Notes: generated by a model not told the origin, from the sequence alone. DNA of 64,000 nucleotides from UBA7672 sp038326205 (GCA_038326205.1 JBBQJV010000014.1:3269-67268); one strand, 5' to 3'. Shown: positions 24,728 to 34,075, counted from the stretch's first letter. Numbers and translations are program-made.

Positions 24728-26350
24728 CTACGCCGTTGCAGCGCGCTCCGCCGCGCGGATGTCGACCTCGACGCCCGGTTCGGTACGGAACACCATCATG
24801 TTGCGCTGAGCCGTCGTGTAGGCGGGCCAAGCAGGGACTTTGGGGTTCGATGGATCGCCGTTCTTCGCGAAAGCCAGCCAGCTTTCGGACATCTGGTCGG
24901 CGATGACCTGCGCTTCGGCGCTCGTGCCGGACATCGACGCGGACTTGGCGACGTTGTCGAAGATCATGCCAATGTCGAGCGCGTGCGGAACGTAACGCCT
25001 GCCATCCATCACGGGTGTTTTCCAGTCGAGATGGTAGAAGAAAACCGGCGCTCCGCCTGCAGCTGCCTGAGCAGCCTTGCGGTCGGCGACCGTGACGCTG
25101 CCGCGGAAGAAGCGGTTGTCGGCATTTGCCATGAAGTAAAGTTCCGGCGCCTCGATGGCGGGGTAGTCCTTCCTGTAGAGAGAGATGACTTTTGCGGCGT
25201 CTTTGCCGGGGAAGGATTGCTTCATTGCGGCGGGCAGCGTTTCCCACGTCAGGCCGAAGTTCGGGTCATCCGCGCGGGTGAGCGATGTGCCCTCTGTACG
25301 GTTGCAGCCGATGAGCAGCGGAACGTTGGCCGACATGGGCGGCGCGTCGGGATCGAACATGTGGCGGGTGAACGTCTTGCCATCCTTCACGGGCGATCCG
25401 ACGCCAGTGAGCCCCTGAGCGGCGGCCTGGATATCGGCGACGGGTTTGGCGAGGATTTCGCCGATGGTCGCTTTTGTCAGGCCGAGCTTCTTGACCAGTT
25501 CATCGGCGCCTTTGGCAGATGCATCAGGCTCGGCTAATTTGATGCCGGGACCGGACTGGGCGACCGAGCGGTGGAAGAGACCTTTCGCCCTGTCAGTTGA
25601 CATAAGTGAGCAGGTTTTGACGCCGCCGCCGGATTCGCCGAAGATCATTACCTTGCCGGGGTCGCCGCCAAAGGCCGCGATGTTGTCGCGTACCCATTCG
25701 AGCGATTGCACCATGTCGAGCACGCCAGCTGCGCCCGAGTCCACGAACTGGTCGCCATAGCCGGCGAGATTGAGATAGCCGAACACGTTGAGGCGATGGT
25801 TGACCGTGACGATCACCACGTCGCCACGTTTGGCGAGGCGCACTCCGTCATACGCGTAGGACGAGCCCGAACCTGTCGACCAGCCGCCACCATGAAACCA
25901 CACCATCACCGGACGCTTCTTGTCATCTGCCGCGGGCGTCCAGACGTTGAGGAAGAGGCAGTCCTCGCTTGTGGGCAGGGGCGGCACGGGGCGCCACGAT
26001 GAGAACAGGCCGCCGCCATCGCCGGAGACAGGCTGCGGCGCTGAAGCTTCGTATTCAAAGCAGTCCTTCTCGTCGGTCCACGGTTCTGGCGCGCGCGGCG
26101 CCTGGAAGCGTGTGGTGGCTGTGTCGGCGCCGTAACGCACGCCCTTGAAGACGAATATGCTGTCTTCGAGATAGCCCTTCACCTTGCCATGTTTGGTGGC
26201 CACGACGGGGTTGATGTCGGGCATGACGGCGGAGGGCACGGACGTTGGATTGTCGCAAGCGGCAAGGACGCCGCCGGCAGCGGCGACGGCGATGACGGCG
26301 ACGGAAGCCTTGAGTATGGCGCGGCGGCTGCCGCGCATGGGCGTGGTCAT
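24728..26350 (-). CDS. Type B carboxylesterase / lipase, Tat-like lipoprotein
   Basis: 540 residues. The N-terminus has a twin-Arg segment (SRRAILKAS), a hydrophobic core and lipobox LAAC (Cys32), so export as a lipoprotein by Tat is likely. The carboxylesterase type B fold is clear: SEDCLFLNVWTP, oxyanion motif WFHGGGW, and nucleophile elbow FGESGGG with Ser near residue 240. The Glu and His of the triad lie in the usual C-terminal half. It hydrolyses a carboxyl ester outside the cytoplasm; the substrate is unknown. It stands alone, with a terminator after it and a 160-base divergent gap to the thioesterase gene. Confidence 0.92.
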   Translation of the reverse strand: MTTPMRGSRRAILKASVAVIAVAAAGGVLAACDNPTSVPSAVMPDINPVVATKHGKVKGYLEDSIFVFKGVRYGADTATTRFQAPRAPEPWTDEKDCFEYEASAPQPVSGDGGGLFSSWRPVPPLPTSEDCLFLNVWTPAADDKKRPVMVWFHGGGWSTGSGSSYAYDGVRLAKRGDVVIVTVNHRLNVFGYLNLAGYGDQFVDSGAAGVLDMVQSLEWVRDNIAAFGGDPGKVMIFGESGGGVKTCSLMSTDRAKGLFHRSVAQSGPGIKLAEPDASAKGADELVKKLGLTKATIGEILAKPVADIQAAAQGLTGVGSPVKDGKTFTRHMFDPDAPPMSANVPLLIGCNRTEGTSLTRADDPNFGLTWETLPAAMKQSFPGKDAAKVISLYRKDYPAIEAPELYFMANADNRFFRGSVTVADRKAAQAAAGGAPVFFYHLDWKTPVMDGRRYVPHALDIGMIFDNVAKSASMSGTSAEAQVIADQMSESWLAFAKNGDPSNPKVPAWPAYTTAQRNMMVFRTEPGVEVDIRAAERAATA

Positions 26351-26510
26351 GATTGTCTCTCCCTAGGTTCCTCCGGTCTGCGCCGGATTGTGTTGCGGAC
26401 ACTAGGGTGCGTGGCATAGTGGCGTCTACCGCTAGCACATGACGATACGGAGAGTAGGTCGCTGACGGGCCCGCTGACCGAGCACTAACTCTTCCCTATT
26501 GGGGATATTG

Positions 26511-26933
26511 ATGACAAAGTCGGACGTGCCCGAGGGCTTCGCTCCGCATTTCCGCAAATCACCGCTGACCGATCCTTGGGAGCCGCTTTATTCGAGGGTG
26601 CTCGAAGATCGCGTGATCATCGGGCTTCACGTGCGCGCGCCACACATGAACTCGCGGGGCATGCTGCATGGCGGATTGATCGTGGCGCTTGCGGACAATG
26701 CGATGGGGCTTAGTTGCGTTCGGGTGCTTTCGGCGCTTGATCGCAAGCCGCAGGGCGGGCTGGTAACGGTGTCGATGGCGACCGATTTCATCGGCACCGC
26801 GAAGATGGGCCAGTGGGTCGCGTTCGACACGCAGTACGTGAAAACCGGAAAGACGCTGTGCTTTGCGCAAGCTTTTGTCACGGCCGATGGCGAGGTGATC
26901 ACGCGGGCGGATGCGAGATTCAGGGTGGCGTAG
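26511..26933 (+). CDS. PaaI family thioesterase (hotdog)
   Basis: 140 residues from ATG 26511 with GGGGA five bases upstream; an in-frame TTG at 26499 is less likely. MLHGGLIVALADNAMGLSC is the canonical HGG-helix element with the general-base Asp, and GGLVTVSMATDFIGTAKMGQWV is the strand that follows it. It resembles acyl-CoA thioesterase 13-like (4HBT) proteins. It is the third PaaI-type gene in the window but is not adjacent to the other two. Cytosolic thioester hydrolysis is likely; substrate unknown. Confidence 0.9.
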   Translation: MTKSDVPEGFAPHFRKSPLTDPWEPLYSRVLEDRVIIGLHVRAPHMNSRGMLHGGLIVALADNAMGLSCVRVLSALDRKPQGGLVTVSMATDFIGTAKMGQWVAFDTQYVKTGKTLCFAQAFVTADGEVITRADARFRVA

Positions 26934-26944
26934 TCACCGCGCGT

Positions 26945-27661
26945 TCATTGCGCCCATGGACGCGTGGGCTGGTTGAGGATCATGATTTTCTGCCAGATCT
27001 TGCGCGACAGGCTGGTGGTGAGGTCCTCGATCTGGTTGACCGAGTCGATGATCACGGGATCGCGCATGTTCTGCATGTAGAGCGCGGCCAGCTTGCCGGT
27101 GAGCGACAGCATTTCGCTGCAATAGTCGAGATAGCGCATCAGCTCGAACTCAGTCATCTGGTGCGTGTCGGACGAGGCGGTGGAGTTGTACCTCTTCCAC
27201 AGCTGCGCCGGGTCCTTGGTCAGTTGGTGCATGTCGACCACGTGGGCGATGGAGCGCAGTTCGTGCAGGTCGGCGAGCACAGCGGCGCGGCGCCAGCGGG
27301 ATTCGAGATTGAGCAGGAACCAGCTTGCTGCGCCCGAAAGCGCGATGGTGTTCACTGCGGCATCGACGCCCTGCAGGACGTTGGAGACTTCGTCATTGAA
27401 CTCGAAGCCCATCACGGTCAGCCCAAATGCGAAACTGAAAAGGCCGATGGCGCCGAGCGTGATGGCGATGCCGACGCCGACACGCAGCCAGATGTTCGGC
27501 TTGGCGACATAAGCCAGCTTGCGCTGGTCATCGCGGGCTATCTCCAGCAACTGCTTGCAGAGATTGGCGAGGCCCCGATTGGGGAAGCGCTCGAGGATAC
27601 GCTTGTGGAGCGTCTCCAGCGTGGCTTCGATGCGGTCGGCGCTGAGTGAACGGTAAGGCAT
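26945..27661 (-). CDS. Hypothetical membrane protein with two central helices
   Basis: 238 residues. A helical N-terminus (1-58) leads into two membrane segments, about 60-85 (VGVGIAITLGAIGLFSFAFGL) and 100-120 (VDAAVNTIALSGAASWFLLN), then a long soluble helical C-terminus with heptads (LHELRSIAHVVDMHQLTKDP). The arrangement is like small sensor or scaffold membrane proteins, but no recognised domain appears. It lies between the thioesterase (convergent) and the exonuclease gene (same strand, 45 bases away). Confidence 0.72.
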   Translation of the reverse strand: MPYRSLSADRIEATLETLHKRILERFPNRGLANLCKQLLEIARDDQRKLAYVAKPNIWLRVGVGIAITLGAIGLFSFAFGLTVMGFEFNDEVSNVLQGVDAAVNTIALSGAASWFLLNLESRWRRAAVLADLHELRSIAHVVDMHQLTKDPAQLWKRYNSTASSDTHQMTEFELMRYLDYCSEMLSLTGKLAALYMQNMRDPVIIDSVNQIEDLTTSLSRKIWQKIMILNQPTRPWAQ

Positions 27662-27706
27662 GGGGGATTACTGCCGTGCATCGGGCTCGCCGGAAAGGGG
27701 GCGCCC

Positions 27707-28735
27707 CTATTCTCCCGCCTCGTCCTCGTAGCCGACAAGGTGAAGCGGGCGGGCTTTGCGGCCCTCCAGCTCGGCCCAGCGGACGATGGCATCGTCGCGG
27801 CCGTGGGTGATCCAGAGCTCGTCAGGGTTCACGTCGCGTACGGTCTGCGTGAGTTCGTCCCAGTCGGCGTGGTCGGACAGGATCAGCGGCAGTTCGATGT
27901 TGCCAGCCTTGGCGCGCTGGCGGATGTTCATCCAGCCAGACGCAAAGGCCACGACAGGATCCGGGAAGCGGTCGACCCACGGCGTGCCGGCGGCGGACGG
28001 AGGGCAGACGATGATCTTGCCGGCATACCTCGCCTTGTCGTGGCGGGAGGCCTTGTCCGTGGGAACTGTTTCCAGCGGTCCGAGATCGACGCCGAGGCGC
28101 TGGTACATGTCGCATAGGTTTGTCGCGGCGCTGTGGAGATAGATTGTGTCGGCATAGCCCGCATCGCGCAGCTCGCGAATCACGCGCTGAGCCTTGCCGA
28201 AGGAATAGGCGCCAACCAGATGCGCGCGGTCGGGGAAGGCGCGCTGGGAGGCTAGCAGCTTGGCAACCTCGCCCACGCTGTCCGGGTGACGGAAGACCGG
28301 CAGGGCGAAGGTCGCTTCGGAAATGAAGATGTTGCACGGGACGACTTGGAACGGCGCGCAGGTAGGATCATGGCGGCGCTTGTAGTCGCCAGTGCAGACC
28401 ATGGTGAGGCCCTTCCACGCGACCTCCACTTGCGCCGAGCCGATGACGTGTCCGGCGGGATGCAGTGTCACTTGAACTTCGCCGACGCGGTTGGTCTCGC
28501 CATAGCGGGCAGGCTGGCGTGAGGCGGCAAAGTTCTGGCCGTAGCGCACGGACATGGCCTCCAGCGTTTCGGGCGTCGCCAGCACGGCTGCGTGTCCTGC
28601 GCGGGCGTGATCGGAATGGCCATGGGTCACAACCGCTCGTTCGACGCCGCCGCGGACGGGGTCGATGTAGAAATCGCCGGGCGGGCAATAGAGGCCCTGC
28701 GGCGTCGGCCGGAGGAGGTCTTCGGGTCGGATCAT
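27707..28735 (-). CDS. Ligase-associated DNA exonuclease (MBL fold / beta-CASP-like)
   Basis: 342 residues from ATG 28735. The metal site VVTHGHSDHARAGH (HxHxDH at 38-43) is complete; further metal residues lie in HPAGHVIGS, CTGDYKRR and HADWDEL. A TLHPAGHVIGSAQVEV segment and C-terminal ILSDHADWDELTQTV match SNM1/beta-CASP-like nucleases that occur with the bacterial ATP-dependent ligase. It would degrade DNA 5' ends during repair together with the ligase (21163-22785), helicase and PdeM. It is the only one of the four in this stretch, separated from the helicase by an insertion sequence. Confidence 0.92.
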   Translation of the reverse strand: MIRPEDLLRPTPQGLYCPPGDFYIDPVRGGVERAVVTHGHSDHARAGHAAVLATPETLEAMSVRYGQNFAASRQPARYGETNRVGEVQVTLHPAGHVIGSAQVEVAWKGLTMVCTGDYKRRHDPTCAPFQVVPCNIFISEATFALPVFRHPDSVGEVAKLLASQRAFPDRAHLVGAYSFGKAQRVIRELRDAGYADTIYLHSAATNLCDMYQRLGVDLGPLETVPTDKASRHDKARYAGKIIVCPPSAAGTPWVDRFPDPVVAFASGWMNIRQRAKAGNIELPLILSDHADWDELTQTVRDVNPDELWITHGRDDAIVRWAELEGRKARPLHLVGYEDEAGE

Positions 28736-28821
28736 TGAGGAAGATATGCCGTGTGGCAGGGGGTTAGCCAAATTTTTGACTGCCGTGTGCTCCAATTCCC
28801 AATCCTGCGCGTATCAGAGAC

Positions 28822-29367
28822 ATGAAACACATTGCCAGCGCTCTCGTCCTGTCGTTCGTCCTCGCCACGCCGGGGTGCATTACATCGTCCGGACCGGGTG
28901 GCGCGCCGCCGCCGGTTGCCCAGGTGGATTTCGCCAAGCTTTATACCGGCGACTGGCACGAGATCGCATTCCGGCCGAACTGGGCGACCGAAGGCTGCGT
29001 CGCGGGCGTTACCCGCTACTCGGCCAAGGAAAAGGCAAATGAGATCGGTGTCCGCGATTCGTGCCGCGAAAAGACCGTCGAAGGCAAGGAGAAGGTCGTC
29101 GAGGGAACGGGACACATTCTCGATCCCGGCACGAACGCCAAGATCCGCGTCGACTACTTCCTGTTCATTAGCCGCGAGACTTGGGTTGCCGCACTGGCGC
29201 CCGATTATAGCTGGTTCATCACCACGACCCCCGATTTCGGCGAGATTAACATCTTCACGCGCAATCCCCAGCCGGATCCGGCGCTGCTCGCCATGCTGAA
29301 AGCGAAGATTGCAGGTTGGGGATACGACATGAAGCTTCTGGTGTTCCCGCCGCAACCTGCGAGGTAG
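28822..29367 (+). CDS. Lipocalin-family lipoprotein (Blc-like)
   Basis: 181 residues. The lipoprotein signal ends at lipobox TPGC (Cys19). The lipocalin first motif is DFAKLYTGDWHEIAFRPN, followed by GVTRYSAKEKANEIGVRDSC, the YFLFISRETWVAALAPDYSWFI beta region and the C-terminal helix LLAMLKAKIAGWGYD. Bacterial lipocalins of this type sit at the outer membrane and bind lysophospholipids or other lipids. The two internal Cys (GCVAG and DSCRE) could form the expected disulfide. The 3' end lies 18 bases from an insertion-sequence end, but the gene itself is intact. Confidence 0.88.
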   Translation: MKHIASALVLSFVLATPGCITSSGPGGAPPPVAQVDFAKLYTGDWHEIAFRPNWATEGCVAGVTRYSAKEKANEIGVRDSCREKTVEGKEKVVEGTGHILDPGTNAKIRVDYFLFISRETWVAALAPDYSWFITTTPDFGEINIFTRNPQPDPALLAMLKAKIAGWGYDMKLLVFPPQPAR

Positions 29368-29385
29368 GGTGCCTCTGTGCGCTTA

Positions 29386-30364
29386 ACGAACTGACGAGAT
29401 ACAGCCCGCTTGCATCTATAGCCGTTGCCTGAGCGCTTGGTAAGGCGTCTGACCGTTGAATGCGCCATGTGGCCGTCTGAAATTGTAGAAGTGCTCCCAT
29501 TCGTCGAGTTTGGCTTCGAGATCGACATCATCCTTGTACGACAGGAGCTGGTAAAGCCCTTCCTGGTCTGAGCGATGAGAGCGCTCGACTTTTCCATACA
29601 GCTGCGGCGTGCCGCGCTTGATGTACGCGTGGCGAATGCCCTGCTCCTCGATATGCCAATGGAACTTGGCTTGGAATTCGTGACATTATCGGTACGAATT
29701 TCACGGATCCGGAATGGAAACTTTTCGATGATGTGATCGACGAAGTCGATCGCAATAGCTTGGGTATGCTCCTCGTAGATCTTGAGCGCCAGGATGTGCG
29801 TAGCGTCGTGGATGGCGGTATATTGGAAGCGACGAATTTTCTCACCGCGCGGCCCCTCGAAGGTGAGGAATTTGACATCCATCTGGATTTGATGGCCGGG
29901 GACCTGCTTGTTGTAGCGTTTGCTGTGGATCTTCCGGAGGCGCGTTCCGCGCGGCAGCCGGCTTACGCCGTTGCGCCTTAGGATTCGACTGACGCCGGCT
30001 TCAGAGATTTTGATGCCGTGATAGCGGGCGAGATACCAGACGATGCGGATCGGGCCGAGGTGATAGGTGCTGCGCAAATGCAGAACCTTGTCGACGATCT
30101 CGGGCGGCGCGCGGTTGACGGGGTTCTTTGGGATCGGCTTGGCGTTGACAAGTCCAGCTTCGCCGAGCTGCCGGTAGGCGGTGCGCCAGCGATAGAAGCT
30201 CGCTCTGCCGATGCCAAAGTAGCGGCAGGTCTTCGCCACACAGCCTGATTGCTCCGCATAGCGAAGAATCTTGATTTTACACTGAACATCCCGAGCCTGA
30301 TCGGCCATCTGTCGCATCTCCCATGCCGCTTGCCGTCATCATGGAAAATATCTCGCCAGTTCGT
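29386..30364 (-). mobile_element. IS481-like insertion sequence
   Basis: The terminal inverted repeats are ACGAACTGACGAGATAC at 29386-29402 and its mirror ATATCTCGCCAGTTCGT at 30348-30364, matching in 15 of 17 positions. One transposase gene lies between them on the minus strand. The element is about 980 bases, normal for an IS481-like single-gene IS. No clear target duplication was seen. It separates the lipocalin gene from a truncated membrane-protein reading frame at 30406. Confidence 0.72.
29416..30308 (-). pseudogene. IS481-like transposase with a one-base deletion
   Basis: Starts at ATG 30308 (MADQARDVQCKIKIL). The N-terminus is a helix-turn-helix (CRYFGIGRASFYRWRTAYRQ) and a second HTH, then the DDE integrase core: the first Asp in HQIQMDVKFLTF and the second in EIRTDN. 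A single G is missing just after EIRTDN (near 29691: AATGTCAC where AATGGTCAC is expected), which shifts the frame. Reading the other frame restores HEFQAKFHWHIEEQGIRHAY, the catalytic Glu region VERSHRSDQEGFY, and a stop at 29416. The catalytic triad is therefore split over two frames, so the element cannot move on its own. Confidence 0.85.
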
Positions 30365-30405
30365 CCAGTCCTACAGGCTGGCTATGGGTGAATGGTAGCC
30401 CGTAG

Positions 30406-30687
30406 TATAACGGTACCGCGCCGGAATGGGCGGTGTGGTTCTGGTTTGGCGTCTGTGCCGTCGACTTTGTGGTGTTCTGGCTGTTGCTGACGCATCCTCG
30501 TGCTGGCACTGCGTCCGGCGTCGCGATCATGGTTTCGACAATGTCTGTCAACTGGACGCAGTTTCCGACGTTCGAATCAACATTCAACTGGGTTCTGATC
30601 GGGTTGACGATATTCGGCGTGACTATTGTCGCGCTGGCGCCCTGGCTCTGGAGCGCATCGCGTTGGAGATTGGGCGCATCGCCGTGA
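30406..30687 (+). pseudogene. 3' part of a membrane-protein gene cut by the IS element (tentative)
   Basis: The plus frame opens just past a TAG (30403-30405) and codes for APEWAVWFWFGVCAVDFVVF, a loop, then NWVLIGLTIFGVTIVALAPW: two convincing membrane helices with GC-rich third positions. It lacks a start of its own, and its 5' side ends about 40 bases from the IS inverted repeat, which fits truncation by the insertion. On the opposite strand a frame from ATG 30770 begins with a good signal-peptide-like sequence (ASLLLSALGLAALTAAF) and cannot be excluded. The remaining bases up to 30873 show nothing else. Confidence 0.4.
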
Positions 30688-30873
30688 GTATCGGGAGCAA
30701 CGAACGCAGCCGTCAAAGCAGCGAGACCGAGTGCGCTGAGCAATAGCGATGCGCGGATCGACACGGTCATGGATACATTTCTTGCGTGGATTTGGCCAAC
30801 AAAGTATGAATACAAGGGCGGGGCGACTTAACGATCTCGGGACAATTGCGGACCAAGCACCTATCTTGGGTAG

Positions 30874-33366
30874 ATGGCCGACGACCAGACAGCGCTTGAA
30901 TCTACAGGCACAGGCATGGGCTTGTTGCCGCCGCGCTTTGCGAACTGGTTCGGCGCGCGTGGATGGGAGCTGCGGCCGCATCAGGCAGATCTGATCGCGG
31001 CCGCGCGGCAGGGTCAGGGCGGGTTGGTGATCGCGCCCACAGGCGGCGGCAAAACACTCGCCGGCTTTCTGCCCAGCCTGATCGAACTCGCCGCCGCGCC
31101 TCCGCGTGTCCACCCCGCTCTGCACACGCTATACATTTCTCCACTGAAAGCTCTCGCCACCGACGTGGCGCGGAACCTGACGCAGCCGGCGACGGAGATG
31201 AAGCTCGACCTGACGCTCGACACCAGGACGGGCGATACCAGCCCCTCGCGCAGACAGCGGCAGAGGGCCAAGCCGCCGGACATCCTGCTGACCACGCCGG
31301 AGCAGCTGGCGCTGCTGGTGGGGTCCGAACACGCCGGGCGCTTCTTCGGCGATTTGCGCGCCGTCATCGTGGACGAGGTGCACGCCATCGCGCAGACCAA
31401 GCGGGGCGACATGCTGGCGCTGGGCCTCGCCGCGTTGCGAGTGTGGGCGCCCGCAGCGCGGCATATCGGACTGTCGGCGACCGTGAGCGATCCTGATGCG
31501 CTGGCGCGCTGGCTCGGACCGGGCACGCCGATCATCCGGCATCAAGGCGGGGCCAAGGCGAACATCGACGTGCTGGACAGCGAAGCGCGCATTCCGTGGT
31601 CGGGTCATTCGGGGCGGCACAATATTGGCGAGGTCTATCGGGCGATCAAGGCCGCGAAGATGTCGCTCGTCTTCGTCAATACGCGCAGTCAGGCGGAGAT
31701 GACGTTTCAGGAGCTGTGGCGCCTCAACGAGGACAGCCTGCCCATCGCCCTGCACCATGGCTCGCTCGATATCGAGCAACGCCGCAAGGTCGAGGCAGCG
31801 ATGGCGGCTGGCAAGCTGAAGGCGGTGGTTTGCACCTCGACACTCGATCTTGGCATTGACTGGGGTGACGTCGATCTGGTTGTGCAGATGGGCGCGCCCA
31901 AGGGCTCCTCCCGCTTGATTCAGCGGATCGGACGATCCAACCACCGGATGGATGAGCCGAGCCGCGCCCTGCTCGCGCCGTCCAATCGCTTTGAGGTGCT
32001 GGAGTGCCGTGCGGCGGTAGAGGCGGTGGCGGCGGGAGAGCTGGATGGGCCGGGGCCGCGGCGGGGAGCGCTGGATGTGCTGGCGCAGCACATCATGGGG
32101 CGTGCGTGCGGTGGTGGCTTCGATGCGGTGAAGCTCTACGAGGAAGTGCGGGTTGCGGCGCCCTACGCCGATCTCGACCGGGAGACGTGGGATCGCGTTG
32201 TCGATCTAGTCGCCACGGGCGGCTATGCGCTGAAGACCTATGATCGCTATCGCCGCATCGTGCGCTTTCCCGATGGGGTCTGGCGTGCGCGCAATGACGA
32301 TGTGCGCAGCCGGCATCGGATGAACATCGGCGTCATCATCGAGGAGCCTATGATCCCGGTGCGCATGGTGTCGTTCTACAAAGGGGCCAACGCCGACAAG
32401 CGCCTGACGCGCCCGGGACGCAAGCTGGGCGAGATGGAGGAGCATTTCTTCGAAATGCTGACGCCCGGCGACACGTTCCTGTTTGCCGGCGAAATTCTGC
32501 GCTTCGAGGGGATCTCGGATTCTGATGCGCTGGTGACGAAGACCTACGACCCCAGTCCAAAAATTCCTTCCTACAATGGCGGCAAGTTTCCGCTGACCAC
32601 GTTTCTGGCGGATCGCGTGCGCCACATCCTGCATGATCGTGACAACTGGAACAAGCTACCCGATCAGGTACGCGAATGGATCGAGGTGCAGGAGCGCAAG
32701 TCGATCATTCCGTCGGCTGACCAGTTATTGGTGGAGACATTCCCGCGCGGGGATCGCCACTATCTGGTCTGCTATCCGTTCGAGGGGCGACTGGCGCACC
32801 AGACGCTCGGCATGCTGCTGACGCGGCGACTGGAGCGCACCGGCCTCAAGCCGCTCGGCTTTGTGGCGTCGGAGTACGCGCTGTCGATCTGGGCGCTGGA
32901 GGACATGCGCAGCGAAGACATGGACTATCTGTTCTCGGAAGACATGCTGGGCGACGACCTGGATGCATGGATGGAGGAAAGCGCCCTGATGAAGCGCACC
33001 TTCCGCAACAACGCGCTGATAGCCGGGCTGATCGAACGCCGTCTGCAGAAGCACAAAAAGACCGGCCGGCAGATCACGTTCTCGACCGACCTGATCTACG
33101 ATGTGCTGCGTAGCCACGAGCCGGACCACATCCTGCTGCATGCCGCGCGACAGGAGGCGGGCGATGGCCTGCTTGACGTTCGCAGACTTGGCGAGGCGTT
33201 GAAGCGCATAAAAGGCAAGATCGTCCATGCGAAGCTGGAAAAGATTTCTCCGTTCGCGGTGCCGGTGATGCTGGAGATCGGCAAGGAGCCGGTGTTCTCG
33301 GGCAATGCAGCCGAGGCGATCCTGCGCGAGGCGGAGGACGATCTGGTCCGGGATGCGATGAGCTGA
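30874..33366 (+). CDS. Ligase-associated DEXH-box DNA helicase (Lhr-core type)
   Basis: 830 residues. Superfamily 2 motifs: Q-like RPHQADLI, Walker A APTGGGKT (54-61), YISPLKALATDV (Ia), LLTTPEQLALL, DEVH (167-170), LSATVSD (III), the SHxR-like HHGSLDI, STLDLGIDWGDVDLVVQ (V) and QRIGRSNHRMD (VI). The winged-helix and Lhr-core beta-barrel region follows, with EVQERKSIIPSADQLLVETFPRG. Size and order match the short Lhr-core helicase that accompanies the bacterial ATP-dependent ligase. It unwinds damaged or hybrid DNA with ATP. A small lipoprotein gene lies two bases from its 3' end on the opposite strand. Confidence 0.94.
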   Translation: MADDQTALESTGTGMGLLPPRFANWFGARGWELRPHQADLIAAARQGQGGLVIAPTGGGKTLAGFLPSLIELAAAPPRVHPALHTLYISPLKALATDVARNLTQPATEMKLDLTLDTRTGDTSPSRRQRQRAKPPDILLTTPEQLALLVGSEHAGRFFGDLRAVIVDEVHAIAQTKRGDMLALGLAALRVWAPAARHIGLSATVSDPDALARWLGPGTPIIRHQGGAKANIDVLDSEARIPWSGHSGRHNIGEVYRAIKAAKMSLVFVNTRSQAEMTFQELWRLNEDSLPIALHHGSLDIEQRRKVEAAMAAGKLKAVVCTSTLDLGIDWGDVDLVVQMGAPKGSSRLIQRIGRSNHRMDEPSRALLAPSNRFEVLECRAAVEAVAAGELDGPGPRRGALDVLAQHIMGRACGGGFDAVKLYEEVRVAAPYADLDRETWDRVVDLVATGGYALKTYDRYRRIVRFPDGVWRARNDDVRSRHRMNIGVIIEEPMIPVRMVSFYKGANADKRLTRPGRKLGEMEEHFFEMLTPGDTFLFAGEILRFEGISDSDALVTKTYDPSPKIPSYNGGKFPLTTFLADRVRHILHDRDNWNKLPDQVREWIEVQERKSIIPSADQLLVETFPRGDRHYLVCYPFEGRLAHQTLGMLLTRRLERTGLKPLGFVASEYALSIWALEDMRSEDMDYLFSEDMLGDDLDAWMEESALMKRTFRNNALIAGLIERRLQKHKKTGRQITFSTDLIYDVLRSHEPDHILLHAARQEAGDGLLDVRRLGEALKRIKGKIVHAKLEKISPFAVPVMLEIGKEPVFSGNAAEAILREAEDDLVRDAMS

Positions 33367-33368
33367 AG

Positions 33369-33689
33369 CTAGTTGCCTTCGAACCTGTCACCCAAATTGC
33401 CGGCGCGGCGACCTGTGCCGAACTCTTCGGCCGACTTGCGCGCCTCCTCGGCGAACGCATCCCATTGGGCCTGCGTTGAGCAGACCTTCTGCGGGAAGTT
33501 CGATCCCGTCGTCTTCATGCTTTTGCAGATCCTCGTGTCGGCGAGGCCTCTGGCCTTGGCAGCCCGCGACTTGTCGAGTGCGGCCCAGCGTGTGGCGGCG
33601 CTGCCCGAAGGAGTTATCAGAGTTGTACATCCGGTGAGCGAAACCGAGCCCACAATGGCGCTCACGATCGTAATGCCGACATATCGCAT
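33369..33689 (-). CDS. Small lipoprotein with paired Cys motif (paralogue A)
   Basis: 106 residues from ATG 33689 (GGGGA site nearby; ATG 33701, MGKCMRY, is an alternative). The signal ends in lipobox LTGC. The C-terminal part contains RICKSMKTTGSNFPQKVCSTQAQWDAFAEEAR: two Cys separated by 14 residues and followed by a Trp. The same pattern (ECRRDTPPDTNIPRTICATRESWATF) occurs in the neighbour at 33785-34075, so the two are paralogues. Probably anchored at the outer membrane with a disulfide-closed loop. Function unknown. Confidence 0.75.
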   Translation of the reverse strand: MRYVGITIVSAIVGSVSLTGCTTLITPSGSAATRWAALDKSRAAKARGLADTRICKSMKTTGSNFPQKVCSTQAQWDAFAEEARKSAEEFGTGRRAGNLGDRFEGN

Positions 33690-33784
33690 GCATTTCCCCA
33701 TCCGGTTTTCTTGCCGAACTTTGAGAAATAGGCGGGCCTTCCCGGCTCTGCCACGTGAGGGGCGCCGACCTGGTCAACCCTTCG

Positions 33785-34075
33785 TCAGTCCCGATTGAAG
33801 CGGCCGACGTTGGAATATTGGCGGGCTTCGGTGAAGAGGGCCTCTGTCTCGAGGCGGCGGCGTTGGTCGAATGTCGCCCACGACTCCCTGGTTGCGCAGA
33901 TGGTGCGTGGAATGTTGGTGTCCGGCGGCGTGTCGCGACGGCACTCCATACCCGTGATGTCGGTTTCGGCCAGCGTCATGGTCTGCTTTGTTACCAGCGG
34001 CTTCGTGCTGATACAGCCCGACAACACGAAACCGGACAACAGGACGCTGGAAATCAGCAGATAGCGACTGGTCAT
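33785..34075 (-). CDS. Small lipoprotein with paired Cys motif (paralogue B)
   Basis: 96 residues from ATG 34075, preceded by GGAGAGGC. Lipobox LSGC follows a short signal (MTSRYLLISSVLLSGFVLSGC). The mature part has MECRRD and RTICATRESWATFDQRRR, the same Cys-x-Cys-x-Trp spacing as paralogue A one gene downstream. Both transcripts run leftward and could be a two-gene operon across 95 bases. Similar to small alphaproteobacterial lipoproteins of unknown function; the shared motif is probably a compact disulfide fold. Confidence 0.78.
   Translation of the reverse strand: MTSRYLLISSVLLSGFVLSGCISTKPLVTKQTMTLAETDITGMECRRDTPPDTNIPRTICATRESWATFDQRRRLETEALFTEARQYSNVGRFNRD

Noticed and set aside
30339..30770. 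Minus-strand protein with signal-like N-terminus between the IS481-like element and the helicase
   Set aside because: Its C-terminus runs into the IS inverted repeat, it has no domain, and the opposite strand encodes two better membrane helices. Kept as an alternative only.
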